DNA of 35,555 nucleotides from an uncultured Spirochaetia bacterium (GTDB lineage Bacteria; Spirochaetota; Brachyspiria; Brachyspirales; Brachyspiraceae): NCBI GenBank assembly GCA_947038115.1, contig CAMQVF010000009.1, positions 1 to 35,555 of the forward strand, read 5' to 3'. Shown piece by piece: positions 16,997 to 23,688 of this stretch (position 1 is its first letter; each line of letters starts with the position of its first letter). The notes under the pieces were generated by a model. It saw only the letters and a program-made list of their open reading frames with translations, ran no database searches and was not told where the DNA came from. The position numbers and the translations under genes were made by a program.

Positions 16997-17716
16997 CTAG
17001 CTTAATAATTTTTTTAAGTTTTGTTCATAAACATATTTACATACTGTATTCAAATCAAACGCTGGCATGTTATAATATACAACTTGACATATATCATCTT
17101 TTTTTAGCGTTACAAGCGCTGGCGTAACTATTCTTGAAGAACCAATTTGAATTTGAAAATTATTTATAAATTGCTTAACATTAATTTCATCTTTAAAATC
17201 ATCTGATATACTAAATTTAACACCAACAGCAGAAATTTCTAAGACATTAGAAGTTAATACTTTATGAGTTTCAGTCGAGCGAAATTTTACACTGATACCC
17301 TCATCAGGCGAAGGAGTCACTGTACAAACAGTATTCTTAGACATATCACAATTAGCTTTTTCAAGTAAATTAGTAAGTCTATTAAATAAGTCTTTTTCAT
17401 TAAAAGGTTTTAAAAGATAGCCTGAAACATTAAATTTTATAAGCTCGACAATAAAATTTTTAGCTGTATCAATAGTATGCACTATAATTTTAGTATTACT
17501 ATAACGTTTTTCAGTATGAAGCGTTTCTATAAGACTCAACATTTCTTCATCATCAATACTTACTTCTAGAACAGCAACATCGAATGGACGTCTAAAAAAC
17601 ATCCCCATTATTTCTTTTTTATCTTTTATAGTAACAACTTCAAAACCACGTGGTATAAGTGAAATTATAAAACCTTCTCTAACTTTTTGAGATTGGTCAT
17701 AAACTAATATCCGCAT
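16997..17716 (-). CDS. Receiver (pseudo-receiver) protein with PilZ-like C-terminal domain
   Basis: A 239-residue protein. Residues 1-120 form a CheY-like receiver: Asp7 in the acidic pocket, Thr81, and Lys103 in YLLKPF are conserved. The phospho-acceptor position reads VAVLEVS, with Glu51 where Asp is expected. Such an Asp-to-Glu change can mimic permanent activation, or the protein may not signal by phosphorylation. Residues about 130-235 resemble a PilZ-type beta barrel (VLEISAVGVKFSI matches D-I-S-x-x-G-x-x-F), but the R-x3-R cyclic-di-GMP motif is not evident. First gene of a two-gene unit with thiD. Confidence 0.65.
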   Translation of the reverse strand: MRILVYDQSQKVREGFIISLIPRGFEVVTIKDKKEIMGMFFRRPFDVAVLEVSIDDEEMLSLIETLHTEKRYSNTKIIVHTIDTAKNFIVELIKFNVSGYLLKPFNEKDLFNRLTNLLEKANCDMSKNTVCTVTPSPDEGISVKFRSTETHKVLTSNVLEISAVGVKFSISDDFKDEINVKQFINNFQIQIGSSRIVTPALVTLKKDDICQVVYYNMPAFDLNTVCKYVYEQNLKKLLS

Positions 17717-17881
17717 AATTTCATACCACCTTAAATTCTATATACATTTACTAAAAAAACACTTTTAAACAAGGTATACTATCTAAGCCTATAAGTCAAT
17801 TATTTTATACATCAAACTAGATATATATAGAACATTTTAATATATATTACTATAAAAAAGAGCTAACTCGATTTAAAGCTA

Positions 17882-17910
17882 TTGACTAAAAATATATATT
17901 ATGTTATATT
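17882..17910 (+). promoter_or_regulatory. Promoter of the tRNA-Ser (and fliO) transcript
   Basis: TTGACT (17882-17887), 17 bases, then TATATT (17905-17910), ending 16 bases before the mature tRNA. GGGTCTC follows at the expected transcription start. Confidence 0.75.
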
Positions 17911-17926
17911 GGGTCTCAAGTCTTAT

Positions 17927-18014
17927 GGAGAGATGCCCGAGTGGCCGAAGGGACCAGTTTGCTAAACTGTCGTAGGTGTTAAGCTTACCGCGGGTTCGAA
18001 TCCCGCTCTCTCCG
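17927..18014 (+). tRNA. tRNA-Ser (anticodon GCU)
   Basis: An 88-base class II tRNA. The seven-base acceptor stem GGAGAGA pairs with TCTCTCC, the anticodon loop is TTGCTAA, the T arm reads CGGGTTCGAATCCCG, and a long variable arm lies between, as in serine tRNAs. The discriminator base is G. CCA is not encoded; the following bases are AATGG. The anticodon GCU reads AGC and AGU. The fliO gene starts five bases after the tRNA. Confidence 0.96.
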
Positions 18015-18019
18015 AATGG

Positions 18020-18649
18020 ATGCTTAATCTAATGAAAAATCTTTTATATTCTATACTTTTACTAGTAACAACATCTGCTCTTTATTCTCAAGGGGCTCAG
18101 ACAAATTTTCTAGACATATTAAGAACTAATACATTAACAATAAGTAATGAGAATATAATTGATGAAAACGAACCTGCTATTTTGCAAGATATAAGAAATA
18201 TGCAAGATCAGACAGTTGCTACCAATAGCTCAATGTTTATACGAGCTGTATTTGGTTTTATAGTTACTTTAGTAGGCATTTATTTTATTTTTATATATTT
18301 CAAGAAAAAAAGTAGAAAAGTTTTAGGCTCTGACTCTATCATTAATGTTTTAGCAACAACGCCTATAGCTCCCAATCGATATATATCAATAGTTGAAATA
18401 GTTAATGACTTATATTTAATAGCCATAGCTGATCATAATATCACACTACTTTCTAAAATAGAAGATACTGAAACAAAAGATCAAATAAGAATGTCCTACT
18501 CATTGTCTAAAAATAACATAGTAGAAGATAACTTTAAGAATATATTTGATAAAGTATTAGAAAAATTTAAACAACCTAAAACAGAAAATAAAGATCCTCT
18601 TGATAGTTCAAAAGAAATTAAAGAGCGATTAGAAAACTTAAGAAAATAA
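18020..18649 (+). CDS. fliO: Flagellar biosynthetic protein FliO
   Basis: A 209-residue protein with an N-terminal signal peptide-like segment (about residues 5-23), a periplasmic stretch, one transmembrane helix (about 73-95, ending KKKSRK) and a cytosolic domain with the FliO pattern (NRYISIVEIVNDLYLIAIADHNITLLSKI). FliO helps assemble the FliPQR export gate. The start is uncertain: ATG at 18020 is only five bases after the tRNA, without a Shine-Dalgarno site; an in-frame ATG at 18032 begins MKNLLYS, a normal signal peptide start, and has only GGA 11 bases upstream. It is separate from the fliL-M-Y cluster 5 kb downstream, while in many spirochaetes these genes are contiguous. Confidence 0.8.
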   Translation: MLNLMKNLLYSILLLVTTSALYSQGAQTNFLDILRTNTLTISNENIIDENEPAILQDIRNMQDQTVATNSSMFIRAVFGFIVTLVGIYFIFIYFKKKSRKVLGSDSIINVLATTPIAPNRYISIVEIVNDLYLIAIADHNITLLSKIEDTETKDQIRMSYSLSKNNIVEDNFKNIFDKVLEKFKQPKTENKDPLDSSKEIKERLENLRK

Positions 18650-18696
18650 AATAGAGATATCCTATTATATAATTATTAATTTTTTATATATACCGC

Positions 18697-18725
18697 TTGA
18701 AATAATAATGGTTATAAACTATACT
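18697..18725 (+). promoter_or_regulatory. Promoter of the thioredoxin gene
   Basis: TTGAAA (18697-18702), 17 bases, TATACT (18720-18725), about 50 bases before the ATG, giving a leader with a good AGGAGA site. Confidence 0.7.
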
Positions 18726-18775
18726 CTCGCAGTATCTAAGCCAGTAAACATTCAAGTATTAGGAGAATCAATATT

Positions 18776-19090
18776 ATGATAATAGAAATAAAAAGCGTTG
18801 AAGAATTTGAAGCACAAATTGTTAAAAACAAAAAATGTGTAGTTAAGTTTTGGGCTCAATGGTGTGTTCCATGCAGAAAATTAGACGAAGTCATTGAAAC
18901 ACTTGCTCGTACATATTCTGATATAGTTTTTTTGAAAGTTAATGTCGAATTGTTACCTTCAATCTCTAGTAAATATTTTATAAGTAATTTACCGACAATG
19001 TTATTTATGAAAGACGGAAGTGTATTTAAACAAATGGTTGGAAGTACTGATAAAAATAAAATTAGTGGTGTTCTTAAAGATTTAGCATAA
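18776..19090 (+). CDS. trxA: Thioredoxin
   Basis: A 104-residue cytosolic thioredoxin, full length with no signal peptide. The active site is WCVPC (Cys30, Cys33) instead of the usual WCGPC, and the cis-proline loop reads NLPTMLFM. Valine in place of glycine at the first variable position is seen in some thioredoxin paralogues and shifts redox properties only modestly, so disulfide reductase activity is expected. A strong promoter and an AGGAGA ribosome binding site precede it. It stands alone between fliO and a lipoprotein gene. Confidence 0.9.
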   Translation: MIIEIKSVEEFEAQIVKNKKCVVKFWAQWCVPCRKLDEVIETLARTYSDIVFLKVNVELLPSISSKYFISNLPTMLFMKDGSVFKQMVGSTDKNKISGVLKDLA

Positions 19091-19173
19091 ATTTAATAAA
19101 TATATGTTGACAAAAGTGATATGATTGATAAACTATAATGAGATAAATTTATGTGTGTGGGGAGAGGCTAAAA

Positions 19174-20355
19174 TTGAAAAATAAATATAAAATATTGCTA
19201 TTTTTTGCATTTGCAATAATTTTAGTTAGCTGTAATTATGGTTCAGGTCTCGAGCCTGCCGATTTAGATAAAAATACATCCGTCACTCCATCATCAGACA
19301 AACTATCTATATTTAATAATTTCGCAAATTTAAAATCTAAATTACCAAAAAAAACTAATCCTGTCTATAATGGTAAGGACGATCCAGGGCTATATACAAA
19401 TGCGAAAGACATAGAATATTTTACAAATCCTAACTTTGTATTTTTCGGATCAACTGTTGAGAGTGATGAAATAAATACATCGCCAGCAGCTGCTCAGCCA
19501 GCAAGTTCAATATTTCGAAACATATTTATATTAGAGTTTAGAAAAAAACCGAATAGCGTGGACGAACTAATAGTTAGTTTTAGTTTTGTAAATGAAAAAC
19601 GCTTAGCAGCAACTGGTAATTTGACTGTAAACGAACTATATAATGCACGTACACTGTTACCCGCAAAATCTGAGACTATTAAAGACGGTAAAGGTGGTAT
19701 AGACTTATTTGTAGGTCTTTGGCCTTATTTTCAAAAAATGACATATCTTGACTTGGCAGTTACAAATGGTGCTACTTTGGGATTTATAAATATATTACAA
19801 AATGATATATATACCAATATCTTAGCTGGGTCTAATAATCTATATAGTGGAGCTATTACAAGCGGAGTTCTTACAACAAATGATCTTAATTCTCTCACTC
19901 CGATACCACCAAACGCAACTATTGCGTCTATAAGATCATCAACTGAAAATAAATTATGGAAATCTATAGCTGTACAAAGAATTATCACACCTCCTCCTCC
20001 AGTAACTGCAATAACAAGTACAAATTATTTCCTTAAAGAAGACGGTAATGTAGCTCTTGACCCAGAAGGTACTGCAGCACTTAATGCTGGTAGTCCAAAC
20101 ACGTATACATATGCATGGGATATTTTTAAACAAGAAAATAATACTCTTCCAGGCGAGAACAGCAATAATGATGCATTCCTATATATATATAGAAAAATGA
20201 GACTTATCATAAAACAAGATACTAGAACAACAGATGAACAATCTTTTGATGAAATCGTACTCATTCCGCCTATCAAAACTACTGATGGCCCTGGTGTTAT
20301 TCCTTTTCAACTTAAACCGTCTGGTGTGTTACTTAGACTATCGATAAAACCTTAA
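19174..20355 (+). CDS. Predicted lipoprotein of unknown function
   Basis: A 393-residue protein with signal peptide MKNKYKILLFFAFAIILVSC, lipid-anchored at Cys20. I start it at TTG 19174, six bases after the strong GGGGAGAGG site (19159-19167); an in-frame GTG at 19153 would place that site inside the gene. The mature protein is rich in Asn, Thr, Ser and Pro with a PPPP run near residue 275, and no enzymatic motif. It is probably an exported surface or periplasmic protein restricted to the lineage. TTGACA at 19107 and TATAAT at 19134 lie upstream but 21 bases apart, longer than a standard promoter. It ends convergently, overlapping the last phage-like gene by four bases. Confidence 0.7.
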   Translation: MKNKYKILLFFAFAIILVSCNYGSGLEPADLDKNTSVTPSSDKLSIFNNFANLKSKLPKKTNPVYNGKDDPGLYTNAKDIEYFTNPNFVFFGSTVESDEINTSPAAAQPASSIFRNIFILEFRKKPNSVDELIVSFSFVNEKRLAATGNLTVNELYNARTLLPAKSETIKDGKGGIDLFVGLWPYFQKMTYLDLAVTNGATLGFINILQNDIYTNILAGSNNLYSGAITSGVLTTNDLNSLTPIPPNATIASIRSSTENKLWKSIAVQRIITPPPPVTAITSTNYFLKEDGNVALDPEGTAALNAGSPNTYTYAWDIFKQENNTLPGENSNNDAFLYIYRKMRLIIKQDTRTTDEQSFDEIVLIPPIKTTDGPGVIPFQLKPSGVLLRLSIKP

Positions 20356-20711
20356 AAGTTAAACTCAGCATTATCGTATTTACTATAATTTGTTCGTGTT
20401 TTATTTTGTTCTATCGAAATGATTTCAACTTTGTCATTTATATGTTCTATTAAATTGGAATAATTGCTTTCAAACAGGTTTTCATCTATGCTCAGTTTAT
20501 CGCATATTTTTTTTATTTTTAGTGCATTAGCAATCATTTTATGACTTTCACTCCATTCAATATAAGATTTAGAAAATATTTCAGAATAATTAATACCATT
20601 ATCTTTTTCACTAAAATGCATGCTATCTAATGAGATATTACTAAAACTTTCTTTCGATGAAAAATAGTTAAAAAAATGTTTTATATATTGTGAATTATTG
20701 ACTAGAGTAAA
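20352..20711 (-). CDS. Tail assembly chaperone, -1 frame extension (G-T-like)
   Basis: This is the second frame of the chaperone, meant to be read as a continuation of the 21325-start frame after a -1 shift at the U9 run. From the slip point it adds Phe and then 118 residues (TLVNNSQYIKH...NAEFNF), giving a fusion of 324 residues. The frame is open further upstream to 20789, but an ATG there has only a weak ribosome binding site and would give a Arg-rich start unlike anything in the zero frame, so separate translation is unlikely. In lambda the G-T fusion recruits the tail tape measure protein. A fixed frameshift mutation or a sequencing slip in the run is the alternative. Confidence 0.6.
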   Translation of the reverse strand, partial: FTLVNNSQYIKHFFNYFSSKESFSNISLDSMHFSEKDNGINYSEIFSKSYIEWSESHKMIANALKIKKICDKLSIDENLFESNYSNLIEHINDKVEIISIEQNKTRTNYSKYDNAEFNF

Positions 20712-21325
20712 AAAAAAGATTCTTTTCCCGTTGGAATTAAATTCTCTTTTACATAAAAAATTATCTCTTCTAAAAAATCTGGCTCGCATTTACCAATATC
20801 TAGTGGGGATAAAAAATATTTACTTTTATCTTCTTTGTGTACACTATAAAAAATAAGCATTTTCATCTTGGCGAAATAAGAAAAATATTCGGCAGTATGT
20901 CGATAATGTTTTTCATAAATGGCTTCAGCTTTTTGCAAATTTATAAGTTTATCAGCATCCACATATTTTGTAAGCATTTCTGATAGCTTTAATTTAAAAC
21001 TTTTGACGGTCATATCATTTATAGTGGCAAGCAAATTATGATATTCTTTACTTTCAAGTAATTTTTTAAGTATTTTATATTTATTTTCTAAAATAGAATA
21101 GTCAATACTTAAACTCTCACACTCATCTTTAATTATTTGTGTAACTTGTGCGAATGTAGGCACTCCATTATTAGCAAATTTATTATATGCTATTGCTGAT
21201 TCTTGTTCGATGTGCAAAGTTTCTTCAAGCGTTGGATTAATTAAATAAATAACTTCCTCGCTTGAAAGATTAATTCGCCACTCACCTTTAATAGTATTTT
21301 TAATGGCTCTTGTAAAAATATCCAT
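20702..21325 (-). CDS. Tail assembly chaperone, zero-frame product (G-like)
   Basis: A 207-residue, helical, Lys- and Glu-rich protein ending GKESFFLL. It has no motif that defines a family by eye. The assignment comes from position: it follows the tail tube gene, where tailed phages place the G gene, and it ends in a slippery run that leads into an overlapping frame. An AAGGAG ribosome binding site is at the proper distance from the ATG at 21325. A terminator-like hairpin separates it from the tail tube gene. It is the last complete gene of the minus-strand phage-like cassette; the tape measure gene that would normally follow is missing. Confidence 0.6.
   Translation of the reverse strand: MDIFTRAIKNTIKGEWRINLSSEEVIYLINPTLEETLHIEQESAIAYNKFANNGVPTFAQVTQIIKDECESLSIDYSILENKYKILKKLLESKEYHNLLATINDMTVKSFKLKLSEMLTKYVDADKLINLQKAEAIYEKHYRHTAEYFSYFAKMKMLIFYSVHKEDKSKYFLSPLDIGKCEPDFLEEIIFYVKENLIPTGKESFFLL
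20709..20717 (-). promoter_or_regulatory. Programmed -1 frameshift site (U9 slippery run)
   Basis: The minus strand reads TC, nine T, ACTC. In zero frame this is TCT TTT TTT TTA CTC TAG, containing the heptamer T TTT TTT. A -1 slip at the second TTT gives F-F-F-T-L-V-N-N and enters the downstream 118-codon frame exactly. Nine identical bases would also allow transcriptional slippage, which could produce the same fusion. Confidence 0.6.
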
Positions 21326-21340
21326 ATGTCTTGCTCCTTA

Positions 21341-21376
21341 ATTCAAAATAAAAAGGGTCTTAAAATTAAAACCCTT
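21341..21376 (-). terminator. Intra-cassette terminator-like hairpin after the tail tube gene
   Basis: On the minus strand AAGGGTTTTA pairs with TTAAGACCCTT (21376-21353), followed by TTTATTTT. It lies between the tail tube stop (21390) and the chaperone start (21325). It likely acts as a partial terminator that keeps chaperone mRNA below that of the abundant tube protein. Confidence 0.65.
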
Positions 21377-21389
21377 ATACTCAATAAAA

Positions 21390-22109
21390 TTAAATATTCT
21401 TCTCACCATCGTACAAATAAAGAACGACAACTTTATCTGTATTTAAAAGCGGTGTTTTTAGTGTAAATGATGAATCAGTCGCTGTTTCTATTTTATCCAT
21501 AGCCCACTCCCCATTCACAAATAATGCCAATATATATCCATCACTTGCATTATTCTCGAGACCATCTTCACTTAAATATGATACAGCTGTCTGAGAAAGT
21601 GAAAATATATCATCACCCGCAAAAGACTCAAACTTAATCGCATGGCGAGGAAAATTTATTCCTCTAAGTCCTTGAAACTGAAATGATCTTGTATGTATCG
21701 AATTTATCTGGCTTTTATAATCCTCATCAAACTCTACAGATCTAAGTAAATCACTTGAAAGAATTTTCTCTTTTTTAGAATCATAAGGGTCATAATTATT
21801 TTTCCATAGCCAGACACTTTTTACTGTAGCAAAATCGATACCTGTAGCATCATTGGCTCTTCTGCCTGTCATCATAGCACGGGCACTAATAAGCTCCTCA
21901 TCGTTTTGATCTTCTGTATCAATTGATCCTGTTATATTCTCGAATGATACAATTGTTATAACATTGCCATCACTGCCATACTCGCTATGTCCTTCTTTTA
22001 TAACATTCGATTTATAACCAAATGCTTGAACACCTTTAAGCTCGACTTGCTCAAAGCCATCGGTTATAAAAACTTTCATTCTTTTACCTTTAATAGGTTT
22101 TTTATTCAT
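21390..22109 (-). CDS. Phage-like major tail tube protein
   Basis: A 239-residue protein. Its position (after tail terminator, before chaperone) and length fit the major tail tube subunit of a siphovirus-like particle. The sequence shows many short strands and a central charged segment with an Arg-Arg-Ala-Asn loop; it has a late GYILALFVNGEWAMDKI strand pair followed by a short C-terminal domain. There is no signal peptide. A GGAGA ribosome binding site precedes the ATG at 22109; ATG at 22079 is an alternative internal start. I cannot assign it to a named family, so the function is inferred from gene order. Confidence 0.6.
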   Translation of the reverse strand: MNKKPIKGKRMKVFITDGFEQVELKGVQAFGYKSNVIKEGHSEYGSDGNVITIVSFENITGSIDTEDQNDEELISARAMMTGRRANDATGIDFATVKSVWLWKNNYDPYDSKKEKILSSDLLRSVEFDEDYKSQINSIHTRSFQFQGLRGINFPRHAIKFESFAGDDIFSLSQTAVSYLSEDGLENNASDGYILALFVNGEWAMDKIETATDSSFTLKTPLLNTDKVVVLYLYDGEKNI

Positions 22110-22145
22110 ATTTTTCTCTCCTTACAAAATTTAGTTAATTGGTAT

Positions 22146-22535
22146 TTATTTTATACAAGATAAGTATTTAATAGTTATACGTGTAAAATCGTCATTATCT
22201 TCATCAGTTATAATCTCATTATAGAAGAAAGCATTATCATTAATTTCTAATTCATTATTTTCTTTAATATTAATTATTCTATGAGTTGAAAAATGATTAA
22301 GAATATCATCACATATATTTAATGCATCTTTTTTATATTTAGCAAGTATATCCATTTGTATAATATATTGCTCTTTCGAATCTTCGCCGAATGAGTTTGT
22401 ATCTGATAGATTATACAAAATATTGACGATTAAATTTTTTTTATTTTTATACTGAAAATCATTTGAAATGAAAACACCTGATAAAAATTCTAATGTTTCA
22501 ATATATTTAATAAAAAGTGTGAGTATATTATGCAT
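22146..22535 (-). CDS. Phage-like tail terminator (minor) protein
   Basis: A 129-residue protein between the HK97-gp10-like and tail tube genes, the place of the tail terminator (lambda gpU-like; DUF3168/minor capsid families). The pattern fits: an N-terminal helix, a stretch with YIIQMDILAKYKKDALNICDDI in the centre and a C-terminal strand FTRITIKYLSCI. These proteins cap the tail tube and join it to the head. A start at 22535 follows AAGGAAAA. Family membership is inferred mainly from order and size. Confidence 0.55.
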   Translation of the reverse strand: MHNILTLFIKYIETLEFLSGVFISNDFQYKNKKNLIVNILYNLSDTNSFGEDSKEQYIIQMDILAKYKKDALNICDDILNHFSTHRIINIKENNELEINDNAFFYNEIITDEDNDDFTRITIKYLSCIK

Positions 22536-22559
22536 TATTTTTTCCTTATAAAATTATTA

Positions 22560-22874
22560 TTATTTAGATTTATATATTTTCTCAAATTCTCTTTTCATAA
22601 AAAGTAATGTTTTAGACATAAATCCGCTAGGTCTTCTGTTCTTCCCACCATATTCAATAATATTTGCATACGGTGTGTCGGCTATAATTGATATGCTATC
22701 TTCAGACGCCTCAACTTTTATACTATTTTTAAGTCGTCCGCTTTTTACAGGCACGATATTTTTAGCATAATTAAGACCATCTTTTGATATTTTATCGATA
22801 GATGTATTTTTTTTATCGAGGGCTTGTTGTTTCATATTATCAAGTATTGGTTTTACATCCACTGTCATTTTCAT
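22560..22874 (-). CDS. HK97 gp10-like tail completion protein
   Basis: A 104-residue protein that I recognise as HK97-gp10-like: an N-terminal helix (ILDNMKQQALDKKNTSIDKI), then the signature NIVPVKSGRLKNSIKV, a strand ending in DTPYANIIEYGG, and a closing helix. The PVxTGxLRxS and Y-A-x-x-x-E-Y-G motifs are the family hallmarks. It works at the head-tail junction of tailed phages and gene transfer agents. The clearest single phage signature in the minus-strand cassette. Confidence 0.85.
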   Translation of the reverse strand: MKMTVDVKPILDNMKQQALDKKNTSIDKISKDGLNYAKNIVPVKSGRLKNSIKVEASEDSISIIADTPYANIIEYGGKNRRPSGFMSKTLLFMKREFEKIYKSK

Positions 22875-22887
22875 AATTGATAGACCT

Positions 22888-23247
22888 TTAAATAATTTCT
22901 ATGGTAGATTTTGAAATATAAAGCATATCAATTTTCTCATCCCCATATTTAAGTGTTTCTATAGAATTTATGTGATAATTTTTATTTTCTATTCTTACTA
23001 TATCATCAATAAATGCGGCTTTATGCTTTAGATACAAACTAGATTCATAATCATTTTTATTATTATTTTCTTTTGCCCCAACTATATAAGCCTTAATATT
23101 TAATATCGTATAGCTATCATAGCCACCATCTAATGATTTAGTTATAGAGTTATAGTTTTTTTGATTTACAACATCATTTAATTTTATAATTTCTATATCT
23201 CGGCCAAAAAAATTACTTATCGAATTTAATGTACTTTCAATATTCAT
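22888..23247 (-). CDS. Head completion (stopper/joining) protein
   Basis: A 119-residue protein starting at ATG 23247, 11 bases after AAGGA. An upstream in-frame start at 23319 would overlap the adaptor gene and add a Lys/His-rich tail without a ribosome binding site, so I reject it. The second half (KAAFIDDIVRIENKNYHINSI, then YGDEKIDMLYI) shows the small beta-barrel pattern of head-tail joining proteins. Its place between the adaptor and the HK97-gp10-like gene supports this role. 14 bases separate it from the next gene. Confidence 0.6.
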   Translation of the reverse strand: MNIESTLNSISNFFGRDIEIIKLNDVVNQKNYNSITKSLDGGYDSYTILNIKAYIVGAKENNNKNDYESSLYLKHKAAFIDDIVRIENKNYHINSIETLKYGDEKIDMLYISKSTIEII

Positions 23248-23263
23248 AAAAATATATTTCCTT

Positions 23264-23554
23264 TTATTTATAAATAAGTGAGTATGCTTTATTATTATCA
23301 GCATCTTCTGAAAGCTCATGACGCCAAGCGAGTAAATGATTAATTATTGTTGATGGATCGCCAGAAATATTTCCTAGAGAAAATTTATGGAGTTTATGAT
23401 TGTCTGCGATAAGCCTATCTATGATTTTTATCTTGGCTTTGGCCATATTATTATTTGATGCTTCTAAAAAATAAGTAAGTTCTTCATCAGTGAAAATCTT
23501 ATCATCTTTAGTATCGCCAATTTCTATTCGAAGGTTTGATAATGCTAAATTCAT
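23264..23554 (-). CDS. Head-tail adaptor (gp6-like connector)
   Basis: A 96-residue helical protein opening MNLALSNLRIEIGDTKDDK, then FTDEELTYFLEAS and a helix rich in Ala and Lys, then GNISGDPSTIINHLLAWRHEL. This L-R-x-x-x-G-D-x ... F-x-D-E-E-L ... L-x-x-A pattern with a late W-R-x-E-L is that of gp6-like head-tail connectors bound below the portal ring. First gene of the cassette. Its ribosome binding site AAGGA lies in one arm of a perfect 12-bp inverted repeat, which may limit its translation. Confidence 0.75.
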   Translation of the reverse strand: MNLALSNLRIEIGDTKDDKIFTDEELTYFLEASNNNMAKAKIKIIDRLIADNHKLHKFSLGNISGDPSTIINHLLAWRHELSEDADNNKAYSLIYK

Positions 23555-23565
23555 AAATTTGTATT

Positions 23566-23601
23566 CCTTATTATTTATATACTACCATGTAAATAATAAG
23601 G
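23566..23601 (-). promoter_or_regulatory. Perfect inverted repeat overlapping the ribosome binding site of the phage-like cassette
   Basis: CCTTATTATTTA (23566-23577) and TAAATAATAAGG (23590-23601) are exact 12-bp inverted repeats with a 12-base loop. In the mRNA of the cassette the 3' arm contains the AAGG of the Shine-Dalgarno site of the adaptor gene, so the hairpin would mask it. It could instead be a DNA operator. Confidence 0.6.
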
Positions 23602-23640
23602 AGTTATTATAAATTTTGAGATATTTAGTTGATTTTGACA

Positions 23641-23673
23641 AAAAAAAGCGAGACTAAAAAATTAGCCTCGCTT
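23641..23673 (-). terminator. Rho-independent terminator of fliL-fliM-fliY
   Basis: On the minus strand AAGCGAGGCTAA pairs with TTAGTCTCGCTT around a short loop, followed by seven U. It separates the flagellar operon from the phage-like cassette behind it, so the latter needs its own promoter. TATAAT occurs on the minus strand near 23612 but without a convincing -35 box. Confidence 0.85.
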
Positions 23674-23688
23674 GAAATAATTAATCTA

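Noticed and set aside
19107-19139. TTGACA and TATAAT ahead of the lipoprotein gene as a standard promoter
   Set aside because: Both boxes are perfect but spaced 21 bases, beyond the usual 16-18; left as a remark in the gene entry.
19153-19173. GTG start for the lipoprotein at 19174
   Set aside because: It would put the strong GGGGAGAGG site within the coding region and push a polar segment before the signal peptide.
20712-20789. Independent gene starting at ATG 20789 in the second chaperone frame
   Set aside because: Ribosome binding site is weak and the N-terminal Arg-rich residues come from the frame shadow of the first gene. The frameshift fusion explains the overlap better.
23264-23319. 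Upstream start (23319) for the head completion protein, giving 143 residues
   Set aside because: It overlaps the adaptor gene, has no ribosome binding site and adds a low-complexity Lys/His segment. The ATG at 23247 follows AAGGA and yields the expected size.
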